NCBI GenBank assembly: GCA_905372265.1
Contig: CAJPOL010000016.1
Location: forward strand, 1-27,233
Origin: an uncultured Treponema sp.
GTDB lineage: Bacteria > Spirochaetota > Spirochaetia > Treponematales > Treponemataceae
DNA length: 27,233 bases
Reading direction: 5' to 3'
Below the pieces are notes generated by a model that had not been told where the DNA came from, did not search any database, and worked only from the letters and a program-made list of their open reading frames with translations. Made by a program: the position numbers and the translations under genes. Below are positions 16,011-24,397 of the stretch, one piece after another. Each line of letters starts with the position of its first letter. The stretch's first letter is position 1.

Positions 16011-16447
16011 AAAAGTTTCACTTTAGGCTGCAAAAATTACTTGATCTCCGAACTTTTCGCGAAAAAGAAGCAGAGACGGCGCTCGGCCGTGCAATTGCCG
16101 AACGGGATGCTATCAGTTTACAGCTTGCCGAACTTGCTCAAAAAGAGCTGACTGCCCGTATGTCGTTACAGCGCAGCAGCGGAACCATCGCCGATTTTGC
16201 CGCTCACGGCAATTATCTTGAGCGGCTTCATCTTGAAAGGGAAAAACAGCTGACTGCGCTCACTCAGGCGGAAATCCGTATTGAGGAAATGCGCAAACAC
16301 TATATCAAGGCGCATCAGGAACGGCTTATTGTTACCAAATTAAAAGACAAAAAACAGGCTTACTGGAAAAAAGACATGCAGCGGCAGCAGGATATCCTGC
16401 TTGACGACATCATAAATGCTCAAGAATACCGAAAACGAACACTTTAA
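16007..16447 (+). CDS. fliJ: Flagellar export protein FliJ
   Basis: FliJ is a small coiled-coil chaperone and stalk that penetrates the FliI hexamer and links ATP hydrolysis to the export gate. The protein of 146 residues is highly charged and almost entirely helical, starting FHFRLQKLLDLRTFREKEAE, the usual FliJ opening. It ends with a basic segment. The ATGA overlap with the fliI stop indicates coupling. It is the last gene of the flagellar block. A 106-base gap and a new promoter candidate follow, although no strong terminator was seen. Confidence 0.9.
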   Translation: MKKFHFRLQKLLDLRTFREKEAETALGRAIAERDAISLQLAELAQKELTARMSLQRSSGTIADFAAHGNYLERLHLEREKQLTALTQAEIRIEEMRKHYIKAHQERLIVTKLKDKKQAYWKKDMQRQQDILLDDIINAQEYRKRTL

Positions 16448-16503
16448 CAGATGCCATAGGCTCTCTGTCGTTACTCATCCATCATCTTGATTTTTCGGCG
16501 CTG

Positions 16504-16532
16504 TTGATGGTATTATCAAGCCTTAAAATAAT
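16504..16532 (+). promoter_or_regulatory. Candidate promoter of the Wzi-like outer-membrane protein gene
   Basis: TTGATG (16504-16509) and AATAAT (16527-16532) are separated by 17 bases, matching sigma-70 consensus at four and five of six positions. GGAG at 16540-16543 lies ten bases before the ATG at 16554. This suggests the gene is expressed separately from the flagellar operon. Confidence 0.5.
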
Positions 16533-16553
16533 GAAATATGGAGTTGCTATTCA

Positions 16554-18287
16554 ATGAAAAAGTATCTATTGAGTATATGTTTTTTTGCAATTTTATGCGG
16601 AAGAGCTGCCGCTCAAGCACCTGTCGATCTCTTTGATCCTTTTTATGAGGATGTGTCGATTTGGGAAAATACCGGCTTAATCACCGATGCTCCTATGATC
16701 CGTCCCTATCCCTTGCAGGAAATAGAGCGTCTTTTGCAGATTGTTATGGAAAAAGGAGACCCCGAACAGCAAAGAAAGGCGGCTGAGTATCAAAAGCGTT
16801 TTTTTCAGCGGGCATTCCATTTCGGCGGCAGCGTTGATGTAAATCTCGGTATTAGTCAGCGCCAACGGCAGTTTTTCATTGCTCCTTTTGTAAAGTTGAA
16901 TTATCAAATACTGAAAATTTTGAGCGTTTCAGCCTATGCCGGTATCAATTTCCTGAATAAATTGGATGGGGAAGGTTTGCGTCCGCTGTATTCGTATACG
17001 CAAAAGGATATTGCATCGGACGCAGGAAGTATTGGGAAAATTAGAATACTGCCGATGATCAATTCTTCCATAACGCTCGGCACCCCTGAATACTACTTGA
17101 CAGCCGGTCTCTCGCGGACATCTATGGGGCCGTTTCATAACACCGGTATTTATCTGTCCCCTCAAACTTTCCATGCCGGTCAATTCATTTTTACCGTTAA
17201 TAAAAAAAAGTGGGCGTATCATCATACGCTGCTGCTGCTTTCTGCGACAGGCGATAACAAAAAAAATATTTCTCCGAATAAATTTTTGGCATCTCACTCC
17301 ATTGTATTCCGGCCGCTGTCGTGGCTTTCTTTTTCCGTTATCGAATCTATGGTGTACGGTGAGCGTTTTGATCCGATGTATATTATTCCATTTGCCGCTT
17401 TTTTCCTTGGGCAGAGTATCTATGACTTTCCCGACAACTCGCTGCTTGGCTTTAATTGTTCGGTAAAGCCCGTACGGGGCTTACGGATCGATGCTGCATT
17501 CTATCTTGATGATATCGGATTCAATGAGATCGTTAAATTTAAACAGGATGCAAAGCTGCGGATGGCTGCGGAATTCGGCCTTTCTTACACCATGCCGCGT
17601 TCACATTGGTTCTCCTTTATCGACTGCAATTACACGCTGGTAACACCGTTTATGTACACTCATTATCATCAATATGAACATAATAAGCCGAATTACCAGA
17701 ACTATACACATCACGGCCAATCGCTCGGCAGTAATTTAGATCCGAACTCGGATAGAGTGCAATTACGATTCCAATTCCGTCCTCTTTACGGGCTCATGGT
17801 CGATATATCCGATACTTTTATCCGCCATGCCAATGCACTTGAAGGATTTACCGATATTGCGTTTCTGCGGGAATACCTATCCAGAAACTATACAACGGAC
17901 GGTTCCGTGTTTAATCATACGGTAAGAACAAAGCCGACAGGAGAGTCGCCATGGGCGGGAGACGGGTTTGCATTTTCAAACCCTTTTATGAAGCAACAGA
18001 CCATTCAGTATATCAATCAGCTCGGCCTTGATATCAGCTGCCATTTACCGATTGTTAAATCAGGCGGTTCGTTGACGTTTAAATTCGGATATGTATTTGA
18101 GACAAATGTTAATCCGGGTGTACAGAAAAATCTATATACCCCGCGGTGGAATACGGGTAACGTCGGCTCAGCCTCCGATGCTGATATTCTAGCCGAAGCG
18201 GAAAAACAATTGGCCGATTGGCGCAGTAAAGCGGCCGGGGTACAATTTAACCATTATATTAAGCTTGCTGCAGAGGTTGCCTATTAA
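16554..18287 (+). CDS. Probable outer-membrane beta-barrel protein, Wzi/capsule-assembly-like
   Basis: The 577-residue product begins with a clear signal peptide (MKKYLLSICFFAILCG, cleavage probably after RAAA). A cysteine at 15 has no good lipobox. The mature part alternates hydrophobic and polar residues with many aromatic residues (for example QFFIAPFVKLNYQILKILSV and LRMAAEFGLSYTMP), as in outer-membrane beta barrels. The final residues VQFNHYIKLAAEVAY resemble a barrel-insertion strand. The middle, with FRPLSWLSFSVIESMVYGE, a PMYIIPFAAFFLGQS segment and LRIDAAFYLDD, recalls the capsule-assembly Wzi family. Wzi is a lectin-like barrel holding surface polysaccharide, but many family members in other phyla have no proven role. 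No polysaccharide genes are near, so the function is open. It follows fliJ by 106 bases and has its own promoter candidate. Confidence 0.6.
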   Translation: MKKYLLSICFFAILCGRAAAQAPVDLFDPFYEDVSIWENTGLITDAPMIRPYPLQEIERLLQIVMEKGDPEQQRKAAEYQKRFFQRAFHFGGSVDVNLGISQRQRQFFIAPFVKLNYQILKILSVSAYAGINFLNKLDGEGLRPLYSYTQKDIASDAGSIGKIRILPMINSSITLGTPEYYLTAGLSRTSMGPFHNTGIYLSPQTFHAGQFIFTVNKKKWAYHHTLLLLSATGDNKKNISPNKFLASHSIVFRPLSWLSFSVIESMVYGERFDPMYIIPFAAFFLGQSIYDFPDNSLLGFNCSVKPVRGLRIDAAFYLDDIGFNEIVKFKQDAKLRMAAEFGLSYTMPRSHWFSFIDCNYTLVTPFMYTHYHQYEHNKPNYQNYTHHGQSLGSNLDPNSDRVQLRFQFRPLYGLMVDISDTFIRHANALEGFTDIAFLREYLSRNYTTDGSVFNHTVRTKPTGESPWAGDGFAFSNPFMKQQTIQYINQLGLDISCHLPIVKSGGSLTFKFGYVFETNVNPGVQKNLYTPRWNTGNVGSASDADILAEAEKQLADWRSKAAGVQFNHYIKLAAEVAY

Positions 18288-18354
18288 GCTTGTTATGACC
18301 GGTATGTAGAAGGGGTGCTTTGATGCGCATCCCCTGAAATAGCGTAAGCATCGG

Positions 18355-18384
18355 TTGACTCTTTGTTTGATGCAGGTATATAAT
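18355..18384 (+). promoter_or_regulatory. Strong sigma-70-type promoter for the DUF4418-ABC pair
   Basis: TTGACT (18355-18360) and a perfect TATAAT (18379-18384) are separated by 18 bases. This is the best promoter match in the window. The predicted transcript begins near 18391, giving a leader of about 14 bases before the ATG at 18405, with GAGGT in between. Confidence 0.75.
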
Positions 18385-18404
18385 TGCTGCATAGAGGTAA
18401 AAGT

Positions 18405-18800
18405 ATGAAAAAGTATCTTATCGGTGTTTTAATCATTATTATCGGTTTACTGGTGGCATTTGCTCCTTTCGGCTATGCGCACGTGTGTTTTCCGAAAGCT
18501 GACGGCAGTTTTATGAAATGTCATTGGACGGGCGAAGCGGTGCGGATGCTCGGCGGTCTTATCGCGGCATTGGGTGTCATCTTCTCAGTGTGCAAGCGTT
18601 CCCGTATCGGGCTTGCTTTTTCCAATATCGGTTTAGGCATATGTTTGATATTGCTGATGACCGTCGTTATCGGAACATGCAAAAACGCTGCAATGCCGTG
18701 CAATGTATGGACAAAACCGGTTATTATGCTCTTAGCAATTATCCTGATAGCCGTCAACGCCGTGTACCTGTTTCTTCATAGAAAACAATCGGATGTGTAA
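18405..18800 (+). CDS. DUF4418 family membrane protein
   Basis: This small integral membrane protein has 131 residues and four predicted helices near 3-21, 44-62, 70-92 and 103-124. Recognisable DUF4418 features are the first loop with C28 and MKCHWTGEA (C39), and the second loop VIGTCKNAAMPCN with C92 and C99. The four cysteines fall in the two loops on one side of the membrane, probably outside, and may form disulfides or bind a metal. The function of the family is unknown. The start at 18405 follows GAGGTAAAAGT; an upstream in-frame TTG at 18384 lies in the -10 box and is rejected. The ABC ATPase gene starts 36 bases downstream, so the two are probably co-transcribed. Confidence 0.8.
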   Translation: MKKYLIGVLIIIIGLLVAFAPFGYAHVCFPKADGSFMKCHWTGEAVRMLGGLIAALGVIFSVCKRSRIGLAFSNIGLGICLILLMTVVIGTCKNAAMPCNVWTKPVIMLLAIILIAVNAVYLFLHRKQSDV

Positions 18801-18835
18801 TCATTGCCGCACCGCACTGAATAGGTTTTATACGG

Positions 18836-19501
18836 ATGTTGTTAAGAGCAAAAGGACTTTCTAAATCTTTTAAAAGAAGCGGCACTGATTTTTTTGCCGT
18901 TAAAAATGTTGATTTTGATATAAGTGCCTCCGATTTTACTTTTATTGTCGGACGCTCAGGGTCAGGCAAGACTACGCTGCTTAATCTATTATCGGGTATT
19001 TTAGAGCCGACGTCGGGAGCTGTCTTTTTTGAAGATACTGATATCAACAGTTTAAATGATGCCGGAAAGAGCTTTTATCGTAATGAGACAATCGGTTTTG
19101 TACCGCAATCGCTCGGTACACTACCAAATCTTTCAGTGCTTGATAACGTACGCGTCCCTTTTTTTCTATTCCATCGGGACGGTGATAATGAAGGGCGTGC
19201 ATTAAGCCTTTTAGAGATGATGGGTATCGTTCATTTAAAAGATGAAATGCCTGATAATCTTTCCGGCGGGGAAGCAAAGCGAATGCTGATTGCACGGGCG
19301 CTGATGAATTCACCCAAGCTGTTGATTGCGGATGAGCCTACCGCCAACCTTGATGCGGAAACCGCCTCCGGTGTTCTGCGCGTACTGAAAGACATTAACC
19401 GGCTCGGAACCGCTGTGTTGATTGTAACCCATGACACAGCGCTTCTCGCTGACGGCTGCGCAACCTACCGGATGGAAGCAGGCTCTTTATCCCGCATATA
19501 A
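18836..19501 (+). CDS. ABC transporter ATP-binding protein (LolD/MacB-like)
   Basis: This is an ATPase subunit of the class that works with FtsX-like permeases (LolCDE, MacB, bacitracin-type exporters). It has 221 residues, typical of LolD. Visible motifs are Walker A GRSGSGKTT at 39-47, Q-loop Q91, signature LSGGEAKR at 142-149, Walker B KLLIADEP with E167, D-loop NLDAE and H-loop H199 in IVTHD. The ribosome binding site is weak. The upstream neighbour is the DUF4418 membrane protein. No FtsX-type permease lies beside it in the window, because the next gene is on the opposite strand. It therefore either serves a permease encoded elsewhere or acts with DUF4418. The substrate cannot be predicted. 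Confidence 0.93.
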   Translation: MLLRAKGLSKSFKRSGTDFFAVKNVDFDISASDFTFIVGRSGSGKTTLLNLLSGILEPTSGAVFFEDTDINSLNDAGKSFYRNETIGFVPQSLGTLPNLSVLDNVRVPFFLFHRDGDNEGRALSLLEMMGIVHLKDEMPDNLSGGEAKRMLIARALMNSPKLLIADEPTANLDAETASGVLRVLKDINRLGTAVLIVTHDTALLADGCATYRMEAGSLSRI

Positions 19502-19524
19502 CAGTTCCGGTATGGTGCCTCTTG

Positions 19525-19541
19525 CAGCTTTTCAGAAGCTG
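19525..19541. terminator. Weak hairpin between converging genes
   Basis: CAGCTT (19525-19530) and AAGCTG (19536-19541) form a six-pair stem with a TTCAG loop in the 61-base gap between the ABC ATPase gene and the converging gene ending at 19563. T-runs on both sides are short, so termination would be modest at best. Confidence 0.35.
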
Positions 19542-19562
19542 TGCAGCCTTTTAAGGTATCCT

Positions 19563-21581
19563 TTATTCTTCTTCAAGGGACGGTTCCGTAGATGCAGCAG
19601 ACTCTGAGGGCTGCGGCTGAGCCGGCGGAGTGCTTGACGGAGATGCTTCCGGTAGAGCAGGTGTGGCTTCTGGGGCTTTTTCCTCAGAGGGAGCTGTTAC
19701 CCGTACCGGCTGCGGCACAGTTCCAAAAGACAATCGAACCGTTTCATACTCATTTTTATGTTTCATTTTAAGGTATAAAATCCGTGTTGATGCATCATAC
19801 TGATAACCTGATGAATTATATAATTCAAAACGAGGATCGCTCCTAAAAGGAATATCATGCAATTCTATACGGTAAAAAGGCCGGATTCCGTATAACGTTA
19901 GATAATGCGATCTGCCTTCCGGAAACCGTATCCGTAGTACAAGCGTCCTTGCAGTGTTTTCCAGCACTTCAATTTCTTGTGCGCATGTCCATGCCCACAT
20001 TCCACGCTCCGCTTGTAATGCAAGCGATTGCGTGTGAGGATACCAGCTGTTCTGAGGTAATACCAGCGGATACAATATACTGGCATCCAAGATCCGGCTG
20101 TCATCGGCGATTAAACCGAGATCGGATGTCGTTTTATCTCCTGTAACGGTAAAGCCGGTCGGCAGCGACGCTGTTTCACCCGATGAGCGCAGTAATGATG
20201 TTACCAGCATTCGTGCAATCGGCTGCCAGATGGTATCTTGTCCGCTGCCGTAGTTCATAAGAATATCGGCAGCGGCTAACGTTTCAGCACAATCAATATA
20301 TTGGCCGTCGTTACTGAAGTAGAGCCCCTCGTCAATCATCATAAGGGAGGCCGTTATCTTTTGTTCGCAGAGCGGCAGAATCTCTGTAAATATATTCTTC
20401 TTTTCAGGAAAGTAACTGCAGCAATCATTCCAGAGCGCCAGTATCCCCGCCGCCTGCCGTGCGGTGAGCGCTTGCACATCGGCTGCCGCAATAAACGTGA
20501 GCAATTCTTCCATATTGCGCGGCGTACCATTATCATTTAAAAACGGAATAAGATATTCCTGTTCAAAAAGTTCGGGACTGCGCGCCGACAACAAACCGAG
20601 ATAAAACTCTTTCTTTTTGCTATAAGCGGCGGCAAGGCCTACTTGTGTTTGTTGCACATTGGCATAAAACGGGTTGGTAAGATATGTCCGCATATTTTTT
20701 GCAAGCGTTTGCGGCGGAGCTTTGTCGAGTGCTTCAGCCAGCTTCTCCGTCCTGCCCATTTCGGCAAGGTAGACCGTCAGCATTTTTTCGGTAATTTTTT
20801 TTGATGCAAGCGCGAGTTTGCTTGCATTTAAAGCGGCGGCGGAAAATCCTTGTATTGTTTTTGCATAGGTTTCCGGTGAAGCTTGCAGCATAGCTGGAAC
20901 GGAATGAATATCAAAACCTCTAAATGGGAGGTAGGTCTGATAATAGGCAACGGGTTTTGTATGATTCAACATTAAATGCGGTATTTCCGATTGGCTTATA
21001 TCGTCTTGCCGATCGTCATTTAGTCCGAAACTGCCGATAAACGTATACTGTTTTTTACCGGAACGGATAAAAAACTTACCGTCATGCCGCTCGATGCGGG
21101 CGCTTTGTGTTATTCTCCACGGTAAAAACACTTTATCGATTATATCGGGAAGAGATGCCTCGATCACAACAGCATCAACATCGCCCCGCTTTTCGGAAAA
21201 AAAAGATAAAGCAACAGCCTCCGAGCAGCGGATTGTAAAACCTTTCTCAAATTGCTCATATGCAAGTACTTTAAGCGGAAAAGCGCCCGACGGCACTGTT
21301 TGATTACCGCTGCTGTCCGCAATTGCTTCTTTCTGATTTGGGATAGCATAGATCGGGTATTGCTCGGTAATATAAAAATCAAGCCCATTGAATACAATGT
21401 GTATCGGTAAAAGCGGTGAAGTCTCACCCGTTTCCGTCCGCTCTTGTCTGCCTGAAACGGTAAGAGAGCCGATTGACAAAGAAAAGTTTTTCCCTTTGGT
21501 AAATTGAATAACGAAAATGCCGAAAATAACTATAATATAAAGAACGGTGTAAGCAGCCATTCTGTAAGGAACACGTTTCAT
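19563..21581 (-). CDS. Large membrane-anchored envelope protein of unknown function
   Basis: I do not recognise this 672-residue protein. The N-terminus has a single hydrophobic helix near residues 9-28 (AAYTVLYIIVIFGIFVIQF) after a basic start, which suggests an uncleaved anchor with the rest in the periplasm. The body has a beta-rich part (about 50-230), then a helical part (about 240-480) with TPR-like regularity but no firm repeat, then another beta-rich part (about 530-630). The tail from about 632 is rich in Pro, Ser, Ala and Glu, ending EPSLEEE, probably a disordered linker. No catalytic motif was seen. No clear ribosome binding site precedes the ATG. The gene is alone on its strand, convergent with the ABC ATPase gene and divergent from the TPR lipoprotein gene. 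It could be a spirochaete-specific cell-envelope factor, but this is a guess. Confidence 0.75.
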   Translation of the reverse strand: MKRVPYRMAAYTVLYIIVIFGIFVIQFTKGKNFSLSIGSLTVSGRQERTETGETSPLLPIHIVFNGLDFYITEQYPIYAIPNQKEAIADSSGNQTVPSGAFPLKVLAYEQFEKGFTIRCSEAVALSFFSEKRGDVDAVVIEASLPDIIDKVFLPWRITQSARIERHDGKFFIRSGKKQYTFIGSFGLNDDRQDDISQSEIPHLMLNHTKPVAYYQTYLPFRGFDIHSVPAMLQASPETYAKTIQGFSAAALNASKLALASKKITEKMLTVYLAEMGRTEKLAEALDKAPPQTLAKNMRTYLTNPFYANVQQTQVGLAAAYSKKKEFYLGLLSARSPELFEQEYLIPFLNDNGTPRNMEELLTFIAAADVQALTARQAAGILALWNDCCSYFPEKKNIFTEILPLCEQKITASLMMIDEGLYFSNDGQYIDCAETLAAADILMNYGSGQDTIWQPIARMLVTSLLRSSGETASLPTGFTVTGDKTTSDLGLIADDSRILDASILYPLVLPQNSWYPHTQSLALQAERGMWAWTCAQEIEVLENTARTLVLRIRFPEGRSHYLTLYGIRPFYRIELHDIPFRSDPRFELYNSSGYQYDASTRILYLKMKHKNEYETVRLSFGTVPQPVRVTAPSEEKAPEATPALPEASPSSTPPAQPQPSESAASTEPSLEEE

Positions 21582-21702
21582 AGCGTGTCAGTGTAATAAA
21601 ACCCGTCAAGAATTGCAATGCTTTACACTAGACCATCTTTGAAAACTTGAGTAGATTGCAAGGATGTCCTTTTATGAATACCATAATCAATGAGGAGTGT
21701 TA

Positions 21703-23163
21703 ATGAAAAGTTTGTATAAAGGCCTATGGACTGCTTTATGTATGTGCGTTATGATCAGCACCGTTTCCTGTTTAAGCGGGCCGGAAACAAAACCGCCGCA
21801 GCAGGTACGGCAGGTACAGACAAAAAAAACAAATAATGTCTCAGTACAACAAACAGGGGGCAGGAAAGAGGCTCAAGAAAATTCTCCGCGAGTGATTTTT
21901 GCCAAACAGTTACAGCAATTAGTAGATGAACAAAAATGGGAAGATGCCCTTGCGCTATTTGACGGACTGCCGGAAAAAGATAAAAATGACAGCTCAATAC
22001 AAAACCTCAAAATCGCTGTTTTGATTTCACACGGGAAGCTGCAAGATGCGGAAATGCTTGCAAAGTCTCTTGAAAAACAAGAGCCGAACAATCTTGAGGT
22101 TCTCTACAGTTTAACCGTTATTGCGCAAGCAAAAGACGATAAAAAAATGCGGTCGGCGTATCTAAAAAAAATACTACGGATTGATCCGAATAATGCGCAG
22201 GCGCTGCAAGAAGAAGGAATTGATCTTTACAATCAAAGAAATTACAAAAAAGCAGGAAAGATATTCGGCGATATTGTGAAACGGAATCCCAATAATATAG
22301 AAGCAGTGATATGGCTGGGTAAGATAAACTATTTGGGTAATAAAATGAAAGAGGCCGAGCAATGCTATCTTGCAGCATTGCAGCAGCAGCCGGAGAACAG
22401 CCTTGCAATAGCGGAGTTAGCGCGGATAAAATCAGAAACGGGACGAATGGCGGAAGCAATTACCGATATAGAAAAAGCGATTGCGCTTGACCCCGGCGAA
22501 GCAATGAATTGGACGGATCTCGGTTCTTATAATTTACAAATCGGTAGGCGTGAACAAGCGCTTGAAGCGTTCCAGAAAGCAAGTACGCTTATCCCCGATT
22601 CTCATTTTGTGCATATTTATTTAGCCGGTTTACATGATGATCTCGGCAATAAGCAGGAAGCCGAACAGCACTATCGAAAAGTAACCGAGCTCTATCCACA
22701 GTATTATTTTGCATATGAAAGCCTCGGCGTTCTTTTGTATGAAAGGCAAGAGTGGGAACAAGCCCGCACCGCTTTTATGGATGCGTCGCAGTATGCGCCT
22801 GATAACTGCTACTATGCGCTGATGGCTGCCGTATGCAGTTATAAACTGGATAAAAAAACGGATGCAAAGAATTTCATGTCAAAGTATATTAAAACAATTG
22901 ACCGTAAAAAAAATGAAACGGACTATTTTTTATGCCGCTTATTTATTGACGGCGCCGGAGATGCCGATGTCGGTAACCGTATTTCAAAAGAAAAAGAAGA
23001 AACCGTCCGTTCAAGGAAGTATTTTTATCTTGCGGCATTTTATGAGGCAGCAGGTAAATGGAATATGGCGGAAAAATACTATATCGATATTAAAGCTGCG
23101 CAGGTTCCTGCCTTTTTTGAATACCGGCTTGCTGTAAGCGCTCTCGCAGCAAAAGCAAAATAA
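21703..23163 (+). CDS. Tetratricopeptide-repeat lipoprotein
   Basis: The 486-residue product begins with a lipoprotein signal, KSLYKGLWTALCMCVMISTV followed by SC, in which the lipobox TVSC fits the relaxed spirochaete pattern. The mature protein would be lipid-anchored at the cysteine. After a Gln/Lys-rich linker, seven or eight TPR units run from about residue 125 to 390, each near 34 residues and most ending with a proline and asparagine or aspartate, for example RIDPNN, KRNPNN, QQQPEN, ALDPGE and QYAPDN. TPR scaffolds bind partner proteins, and many envelope-assembly lipoproteins use them. The ATG at 21703 is preferred over a GTG two codons upstream because GAGGAG lies five bases before it. 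The TraB-family gene follows 20 bases later, so a shared transcript and function are likely. Confidence 0.88.
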   Translation: MKSLYKGLWTALCMCVMISTVSCLSGPETKPPQQVRQVQTKKTNNVSVQQTGGRKEAQENSPRVIFAKQLQQLVDEQKWEDALALFDGLPEKDKNDSSIQNLKIAVLISHGKLQDAEMLAKSLEKQEPNNLEVLYSLTVIAQAKDDKKMRSAYLKKILRIDPNNAQALQEEGIDLYNQRNYKKAGKIFGDIVKRNPNNIEAVIWLGKINYLGNKMKEAEQCYLAALQQQPENSLAIAELARIKSETGRMAEAITDIEKAIALDPGEAMNWTDLGSYNLQIGRREQALEAFQKASTLIPDSHFVHIYLAGLHDDLGNKQEAEQHYRKVTELYPQYYFAYESLGVLLYERQEWEQARTAFMDASQYAPDNCYYALMAAVCSYKLDKKTDAKNFMSKYIKTIDRKKNETDYFLCRLFIDGAGDADVGNRISKEKEETVRSRKYFYLAAFYEAAGKWNMAEKYYIDIKAAQVPAFFEYRLAVSALAAKAK

Positions 23164-23183
23164 CGCAGTATCGCGGTATATAA

Positions 23184-24368
23184 ATGGAATCAATGAATCA
23201 AACGGTTAAGCGTATTATCCTTCCGGATAGAGAAATTATTTTAGTCGGAACTGCTCACATTTCAAAGGAGAGCATTGCCCAAGTTGAAGAATGCATCCGT
23301 ATCGAGTCGCCCGACTGTGTATGTGTGGAATTGGATGAACATCGGTTTAAATCCTTAACCGATGAAAAGCAATGGCAAGAACTCGATATAATTGAAGTAT
23401 TAAAGACGGGAAAGGGCTTTTTGTTGCTAGCCAATTTGGTATTGGCCTCTTTCCAAAAAAAGATAGGGGCCGATGTAGGCGTAAAACCCGGTGATGAAAT
23501 GAAGGCTGCCGTTACTGTTGCAAAAGAGCAGGCCATCCATACCGAATTGGTAGATAGGCCGATTCATATCACCCTCAAAAGGGCATGGGCAAAAAACGGT
23601 TTTTGGGGGAAATCAAAGCTGCTGGCGACGCTGTTGAGCAGCGCTTTTGCCGATGAACAGCTTACGGCAGAAGAAATCGAGGCGCTTAAAGAAAAAAGCG
23701 CGATGGATGATATGATGGCGGAAATGGCGCAGTACTTGCCTACGGTAAAAGAAGTACTGATTGATGAGCGCGATCGGTATTTGGCAACAAAGATATGGAA
23801 TGCGCCGGGGAAAAAGAATGTTGCGGTATTGGGCGCCGGCCACCTTTCGGGAACGGAAGCATATATCCGTGCGCTGGAAGCGGGAACGCAGAGCAGCGAT
23901 GTTACGGATATTTCCGATGTGCCGCCTAAAAGCAGACTTGCAAAACTATCCGGCTGGCTTCTCCCTGCGCTGATTGCGCTGCTCATTGCAGGCGGCTTTT
24001 TTAAGGGCGGTATTTCCGTATCAGGGGCATTACTGCTGCGCTGGCTTTTATGGAACGGCAGTTTGGCGGCATTCGGTGCGCTGCTTGCACTCGGCCATCC
24101 ATTGACGATTATCACAGGGTTTTTAGGGGCTCCGATTGCAACGCTTAATCCTTTTATCGGTGTCGGACTTTTTACCGGTATTGTGCAGGCTTGGATAAAA
24201 AAGCCGCAAGTATCCGACATGGAACGGCTGATGACCGATGTAACAAGTTTGAAAGGTTGGTATAAAAATAAAATCGCTCATGTTTTGCTGATTTTCTTTT
24301 TATCAAGTCTCGGCGGCGCTATCGGAAATTTTATTGCCGTCCCCGCCCTTATAACCGGCTTAATGTAA
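23184..24368 (+). CDS. TraB/PrgY family membrane protein
   Basis: The TraB/PrgY/GumN/Tiki superfamily includes the enterococcal pheromone-shutdown protein TraB and animal Tiki metalloproteases. The 394-residue protein has the family motifs GTAHIS (H25), CVELDEHR (E49), GDEMKAA near 103-109, DRPIHITLKRAW near 124-135 and GAGHLSG (H220). These conserved His and Glu residues are the proposed metal-binding set. The C-terminal third has four or so hydrophobic helices (about 258-275, 280-303, 308-335 and 365-390), giving a membrane anchor. The substrate is unknown. The ATG at 23184 has no strong ribosome binding site; an ATG three codons later is possible. It follows the TPR lipoprotein gene by 20 bases and is closed by the hairpin at 24398-24440. 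Confidence 0.9.
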   Translation: MESMNQTVKRIILPDREIILVGTAHISKESIAQVEECIRIESPDCVCVELDEHRFKSLTDEKQWQELDIIEVLKTGKGFLLLANLVLASFQKKIGADVGVKPGDEMKAAVTVAKEQAIHTELVDRPIHITLKRAWAKNGFWGKSKLLATLLSSAFADEQLTAEEIEALKEKSAMDDMMAEMAQYLPTVKEVLIDERDRYLATKIWNAPGKKNVAVLGAGHLSGTEAYIRALEAGTQSSDVTDISDVPPKSRLAKLSGWLLPALIALLIAGGFFKGGISVSGALLLRWLLWNGSLAAFGALLALGHPLTIITGFLGAPIATLNPFIGVGLFTGIVQAWIKKPQVSDMERLMTDVTSLKGWYKNKIAHVLLIFFLSSLGGAIGNFIAVPALITGLM

Positions 24369-24397
24369 CCATAACTATTACACGTGCTTAGGATACA

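Noticed and set aside
18309..18335. GGGG/CCCC hairpin after the Wzi-like gene as a terminator
   Set aside because: The stem needs a bulge and is not followed by a T-run; a chance structure is as likely.
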